Part shown: positions 33,513 through 36,718 of the stretch, in pieces
Position numbering within the stretch: the stretch's first letter is position 1
Layout of the letters: each line of letters opens with the position of its first letter
DNA from: Candidatus Gastranaerophilales bacterium
GTDB taxonomy: Bacteria; Cyanobacteriota; Vampirovibrionia; Gastranaerophilales; Gastranaerophilaceae
DNA length: 36,718 nt
Assembly (NCBI GenBank): GCA_947587615.1
Contig: CANPYC010000020.1
Location: 1 to 36,718, forward strand
Direction: 5' to 3'
Translations under genes and position numbers: made by a program
The notes under the pieces: model-generated
Databases searched by the model: none
What the model was told of the DNA's origin: nothing
Seen by the model: the letters and a program-made list of their open reading frames with translations, nothing else

Positions 33513-34244
33513 ATGAATATATTTAATATTTTAAAAGAAAATAATTGGCTGAATGAAAACGAGCTTAATGAGCTAACAAACAATAAAAAGATTAAACTTT
33601 TAATTAAAGAGCGCACAACCCCTTTTTTAGAAGAAGATATATTTTCTGCATTTGACGGTTTAACTCCTCAAAAGGTAAAGGTTTTAATTATCGGTCAAGA
33701 CCCTTATCCTGATGTTGAAAGGGCTGATGGAATGGCATTTTCTTTTAAAGACGGAAAACAAAAATCGGATGATTCGCTTAAACATATATTTGAAAATCTG
33801 CAAAAGGCAGGCTATAAAAACGAGTATACAAGTCTGAAAAATTGGAAAAAACAAGGTGTTTTGCTTTTAAATAGCGCACTTACCTTTAAAAAAGAGAAAA
33901 CCAAAAATGAACAACAGAAAACTTTAAAAACAAATATGCTTATTTGGCAGCCCTTTATAACTAAAATTATAGAAAAACTGATTGCTACAAAAGAACAGCA
34001 AAAAGAACCTTTTGTTGTTATGCTCTGGGGTAAAAAGGCAAATGAAATTGAACTGTTTAAAAATGAGAAAGAATATAAAAATATTAAGATATTAAGAGCC
34101 TCACACCCTTGTTCAATGAGCTATAAAAGACCTGTTACGTCGTTAAAATTTTGCGGAATTATTGAACCATTTTGTGAATGTAACCATTTTACACAGTGTA
34201 ATAAATTGCTTAAAAATAATAAAATCAATTGGAGTACAAAGTAA
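33513..34244 (+). CDS. ung: Uracil-DNA glycosylase (family 1)
   Basis: This 243-residue enzyme removes uracil from DNA in base-excision repair. Motif A is VLIIGQDPYPDVERADGMAFSF, with the catalytic Asp in GQDPY; the usual His after Tyr is Pro here, a known variation to note. LLLNSALTF is the uracil-binding motif. VVMLWGKKA and ASHPCSMSY (normally HPSPLS, catalytic His retained) follow, and the C-terminus FCECNHFTQCNKLL, then NNKINW, is typical. AAGGAG precedes the ATG. The gene follows DUF1848 after 32 bases. Confidence 0.92.
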   Translation: MNIFNILKENNWLNENELNELTNNKKIKLLIKERTTPFLEEDIFSAFDGLTPQKVKVLIIGQDPYPDVERADGMAFSFKDGKQKSDDSLKHIFENLQKAGYKNEYTSLKNWKKQGVLLLNSALTFKKEKTKNEQQKTLKTNMLIWQPFITKIIEKLIATKEQQKEPFVVMLWGKKANEIELFKNEKEYKNIKILRASHPCSMSYKRPVTSLKFCGIIEPFCECNHFTQCNKLLKNNKINWSTK

Positions 34245-34269
34245 TAATCTTAGCAAATTATTTCTTTTT

Positions 34270-34304
34270 CAAGTTTTTGTGTAATTGATTGCACAAAAAA
34301 CTTG
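34270..34304 (+). terminator. Imperfect hairpin between ung and the next gene, touching its ribosome binding site
   Basis: CAAGTTTTTGTG (34270-34281) pairs with CACAAAAAACTTG (34292-34304) with one bulged base. It is AT-rich and lacks a following T tract, so it is a weak terminator at best. Its 3' arm ends where GAGGTG, the ribosome binding site of the 34313 gene, begins, so it may instead affect translation. Confidence 0.35.
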
Positions 34305-34312
34305 AGGTGAAA

Positions 34313-35011
34313 ATGCTTACAAATATTTCTTTTGGCTCTACTTATAAAGTAAACAGTAAAGATAATGACTACAATGAATTTTCTAAATTTCAGCAATATG
34401 TACTGAACAAAGTAAACACAAACGAAGTTAAAGCACATTTAGAAGATAATATTGACGATATGAACGGTTATTTCAGACTTTATAACTATCGTATGAATTA
34501 TACTTTGATTGCGCCCGATTATATGGACAGCGATGTTGAAACTTATTGTATGAAAAACGGAATTAAATTTAAAAAGTATGATCATGATAAATTGATGAAG
34601 CCTGAATTGATTCTATCAAGAATTAAAAAACCTGCCGATAATATGGTGTTGGCTAAAGTTAATTCACAAAAGCTTGAAGAGCTGGCTAAAAACCAAAACA
34701 GCAATATAGAACATTGTGAAAATAATTATGATGAGTACTATTTTGAAAAAGCTGATTATATGCTTAAAAGTGCAGATGAAATTCCCGCTGCAACGCTTTA
34801 TATTAATTCCGACAGCTCAAGCGAAGATGTTATAGATTATGTTAAAAATTTTGGTGCGCAAAGACTAAATAAAAATCAATTGTTTATAGACTTTAGCGGT
34901 GACGACTATTGTACATATTTTGCACTTAGAGATTTGGGAATGAAAGATATTCCTGTATATATGAATAAAGACAGCTTTCTGCTGGCTAATACTCTCGGCA
35001 TTTTAGCATAG
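34313..35011 (+). CDS. Unrecognised cytoplasmic protein
   Basis: This 232-residue protein has no signal peptide or membrane segment. I do not recognise the family. It is rich in Asp, Asn, Tyr and Lys and begins MLTNISFGSTYKVNS. The ATG at 34313 is chosen because GAGGTGAAA directly precedes it; a TTG 24 bases earlier would bury that site. The C-terminal part (SGDDYCTYFALRDLGMKDIPVYMN) looks like a folded alpha/beta end. It is followed by a good terminator. Confidence 0.75.
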   Translation: MLTNISFGSTYKVNSKDNDYNEFSKFQQYVLNKVNTNEVKAHLEDNIDDMNGYFRLYNYRMNYTLIAPDYMDSDVETYCMKNGIKFKKYDHDKLMKPELILSRIKKPADNMVLAKVNSQKLEELAKNQNSNIEHCENNYDEYYFEKADYMLKSADEIPAATLYINSDSSSEDVIDYVKNFGAQRLNKNQLFIDFSGDDYCTYFALRDLGMKDIPVYMNKDSFLLANTLGILA

Positions 35012-35061
35012 TTAATAATTTAGCAAAATTAGAGTAAATGAAAAGACTATTTAAATTTTTT

Positions 35062-35098
35062 ATGCAGATTAAAAGTCTTTGATTTTTAGTCTGCATTT
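35062..35098 (+). terminator. Terminator after the 34313 gene
   Basis: ATGCAGATTAAAA (35062-35074) pairs with TTTTAGTCTGCAT (35084-35096), 13 positions with one G-T pair and a 9-base loop, followed by TTAATAT. An overlapping AAAGACT/AGTCTTT pair (35042-35048 and 35074-35080) could form an alternative stem. The rest of the 302-base spacer up to 35313 shows nothing I can name. Confidence 0.55.
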
Positions 35099-35313
35099 AA
35101 TATAATAAAATTAACCGATTAAACGGTATTCAAAATAGCGATAAGATAGAAAGCTTGTTAGGTTTATAGATACGGTTGAAATTTACGGATTTATATTTAC
35201 AAACTTTATAAAATGATGAGTGTTAGCACAAGTCGGACAGGTTTTTAAATTAAAAAATTATGTCGACTAAGCGCTATATTGAATGATTTTATTGAAAATT
35301 CAGGAGAAAATTT

Positions 35314-35853
35314 ATGGCAAAAAAAGTTTTAATACTGTCAGGAAGTCCGAGAGTTAGCGGAAATTCCGATATATTATGTGATGAATTTAAAAAAGGTGCG
35401 CTTGAGGCAGGAAACGAAGTTGAAAAAATAAACGTTGCAAAAATGAAAATAGAATATTGTAAAGGGTGTTATTATTGCATGAAAAACAATGGCAAATGCG
35501 CAATACAAGATGATATGGGTGAAATTTTGCAAAAAATAATAGATTCTGATGTTATAGTTATGGCAAGCCCTGTTTATTTTTATTCGATATGTGCGCAATT
35601 AAAAGCATTGATTGATAGAACGCTTGCACGCTGGCAAGAAGTTAAAGATAAAGATTTTTATTTTATTGTAACCTGTGCAGATAGTGCTGAAGGGCTAAAT
35701 CAAACAATTGAATGTTTTAGGGCATATATGACTTGCGTCGAAAACGCAAGAGAATGCGGGATAATTTACGGGCATGATGTTTATGAAAAAGGCGAAGTTT
35801 TAGATAAACCCGCTATGAAAGAAGCTTATGAAATGGGAAAAAGCATATTTTAG
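35314..35853 (+). CDS. Iron-sulfur flavoprotein / NADPH-dependent FMN reductase-like
   Basis: This 179-residue flavodoxin-fold protein has the FMN phosphate-binding loop VLILSGSPRVSGNSD at the N-terminus. ASPVYFYSICAQLKALIDRT is the second flavin contact. Between them CKGCYYCMKNNGKC (about residues 49-62) is the compact CX2CX2CX6C 4Fe-4S motif of the iron-sulfur flavoprotein family of anaerobes, which reduce oxygen, peroxide or other acceptors. A loosely placed AGGAG precedes the ATG. It stands alone. With rubredoxin and the glycyl-radical protein it fits an anaerobe that meets oxygen at times. Confidence 0.88.
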   Translation: MAKKVLILSGSPRVSGNSDILCDEFKKGALEAGNEVEKINVAKMKIEYCKGCYYCMKNNGKCAIQDDMGEILQKIIDSDVIVMASPVYFYSICAQLKALIDRTLARWQEVKDKDFYFIVTCADSAEGLNQTIECFRAYMTCVENARECGIIYGHDVYEKGEVLDKPAMKEAYEMGKSIF

Positions 35854-36384
35854 AGTATAAATCGCTTGTGATATTATCCTCTAACTATTGCAGCAATATA
35901 CTTAAATCTATAACTTAGTTATACTTCTTTTGGCAAGTTTTATCATATTTTTAATAGGGTATATTTTTCCCTCGTATTATGTCAATTTTGCTATCTTTAA
36001 ACCTTGCTAAATTTTTTTAGGCAGCTAAAATCAAATTTAAAGTTTCATCCGAATCATATATATTTCGGACTTTTATTTTCTAAACCCGAAGCTTGCAAAA
36101 AGATATATTTATGAGATATTGAAGTCCATAATAAGAAATTTTATAACAGTAGTTTTTAGGCTAAATTTCGATAAATATACAAAATTTCTTATTAATATTA
36201 AAGATACAAAAATTATAAAACAGGCATTGTGCTTGATTGTTGTAAAATTTCGTATGTAGTTGCAAGAGTGAAAGAGTGTTGCATTTTCTGTTAATTTTTA
36301 GGGCAATTTAGCGATAAAGCAGCGTGGATTTTGTCCTTGGAACTTGAAACACCAGCCCCCGCTGTTATTACGAGTGTCAGAAGC
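35854..36384. other. Non-coding AT-rich stretch
   Basis: No reading frame here has a plausible start or composition. A 14-bp perfect inverted repeat TAATAAGAAATTTT (36129-36142) / AAAATTTCTTATTA (36181-36194) with a 38-base spacer is present, and a small hairpin TCCGAA/TTCGGA lies near 36048-36070. I cannot assign a function. Confidence 0.5.
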
Positions 36385-36718
36385 ATGGTAGACTAAAGTC
36401 TACCCTACAATTATAACTTCCCGCTGTAGGGTGGACTTCAGTCCACCATTTATAACTAATGCTTTCTTTTCCATGTCATTGCTGTACATGTCAAATAATT
36501 AGAAGCAAGGTAGACTTTAGTTTTAGGATGGTAGACTAAAGTCTACCCTACTGTTACACCTTCGCTTATTATGTTGTGGGTAAGATGGTAGACTAAAGTC
36601 TACCCTACTGTTACACCTTCGCTTATTATGTTGTGGGTAAGATGGTAGACTAAAGTCTACCCTACAATTATAACTTCCCGCTGTAGGGTGGACTTCAGTC
36701 CACCATTTATAACTAATG
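36385..36718. repeat. Cluster of REP-like palindromes in direct and tandem repeats
   Basis: Six near-perfect 18-bp palindromes occur. GGTAGACTAAAGTCTACC is at 36387, 36530, 36587 and 36644; GGTGGACTTCAGTCCACC is at 36430 and 36687. A 77-bp block (36385-36461) with one of each is repeated exactly at 36642-36718, the window end. Two exact 57-bp tandem units (36527-36583 and 36584-36640) each carry one palindrome. A damaged half copy lies near 36508-36520. Within the 77-bp block CCCTAC and GTAGGG flank the spacer, so the two palindromes are in inverted orientation and can fold together. Confidence 0.9.

Noticed and set aside
36385-36718. CRISPR array at the right end
   Set aside because: The spacing is not regular, the segments between palindromes are themselves repeated, and the palindromes are of REP type.

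Overview
The window is AT-rich (about 30% GC by eye) and comes from an anaerobic, fermentative bacterium with two membranes. The outer-membrane evidence is a tripartite RND pump with a TolC-like channel and an MCE/MlaD lipid-transport protein. The anaerobic evidence is a stand-alone glycyl-radical domain of the pyruvate formate-lyase type, rubredoxin, polyferredoxins and an iron-sulfur flavoprotein. The gene content and several unrecognised proteins would fit a gut lineage such as Gastranaerophilales (Melainabacteria). That is inference: no rRNA or other phylogenetic marker is decisive here.

Layout. (1) 1-9 kb: the 3' end of dnaK, a gene-poor stretch with dispersed repeat pieces, then minus-strand genes: a LysM/EF-hand protein, biotin genes bioF-bioG-bioC, a 16-bp tandem repeat array, and tig-clpP-clpX. 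(2) 9-13 kb: an unrecognised calcium-loop protein; a Crp/Fnr regulator divergent from rubredoxin (missed by length-limited ORF calling) and a stand-alone glycyl-radical protein, with a 16-bp palindrome between them; tyrS. (3) 13-22 kb: a methyltransferase, then a long minus-strand cluster read from 21.9 to 14.3 kb: larE, an N-terminally truncated Fe-S aldo/keto reductase, a NapH-NapG-like fusion polyferredoxin, tatA, tatC, an unknown membrane protein, larB, larC and nikMN. It ends at a strong terminator. (4) 22-26 kb: an MCE protein, a secreted double carboxymuconolactone-decarboxylase/cupin pair, four small XRE-type HTH genes (one broken), a small HAD-like protein and a 27-bp perfect hairpin. 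(5) 26-36 kb: RND pump operon ending in a DUF1848 gene, ung, an unknown gene and an iron-sulfur flavoprotein. (6) The last 0.9 kb is non-coding and ends in palindromic and direct repeats that reach the window edge.

The most interesting unit is the 14.3-21.9 kb cluster. It combines three of the nickel-pincer (NPN) cofactor genes and a nickel-uptake subunit with TatA/TatC and a membrane polyferredoxin. The polyferredoxin carries an internal twin-arginine motif exactly where a NapG-type Tat signal should be, so a nickel-cofactor/Tat/electron-transfer module is a reasonable hypothesis. Three genes in and near this cluster (larB, the NapHG-like gene and the double CMD gene) are each interrupted by what looks like one extra A in an A tract. 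Each needs a shift in the same direction. This could be consensus error, decay or tolerated slippage. The second notable unit is the rubredoxin/glycyl-radical operon, whose palindrome is centred at -41.5 from the inferred transcription start, the class II activator position of Crp/Fnr proteins.
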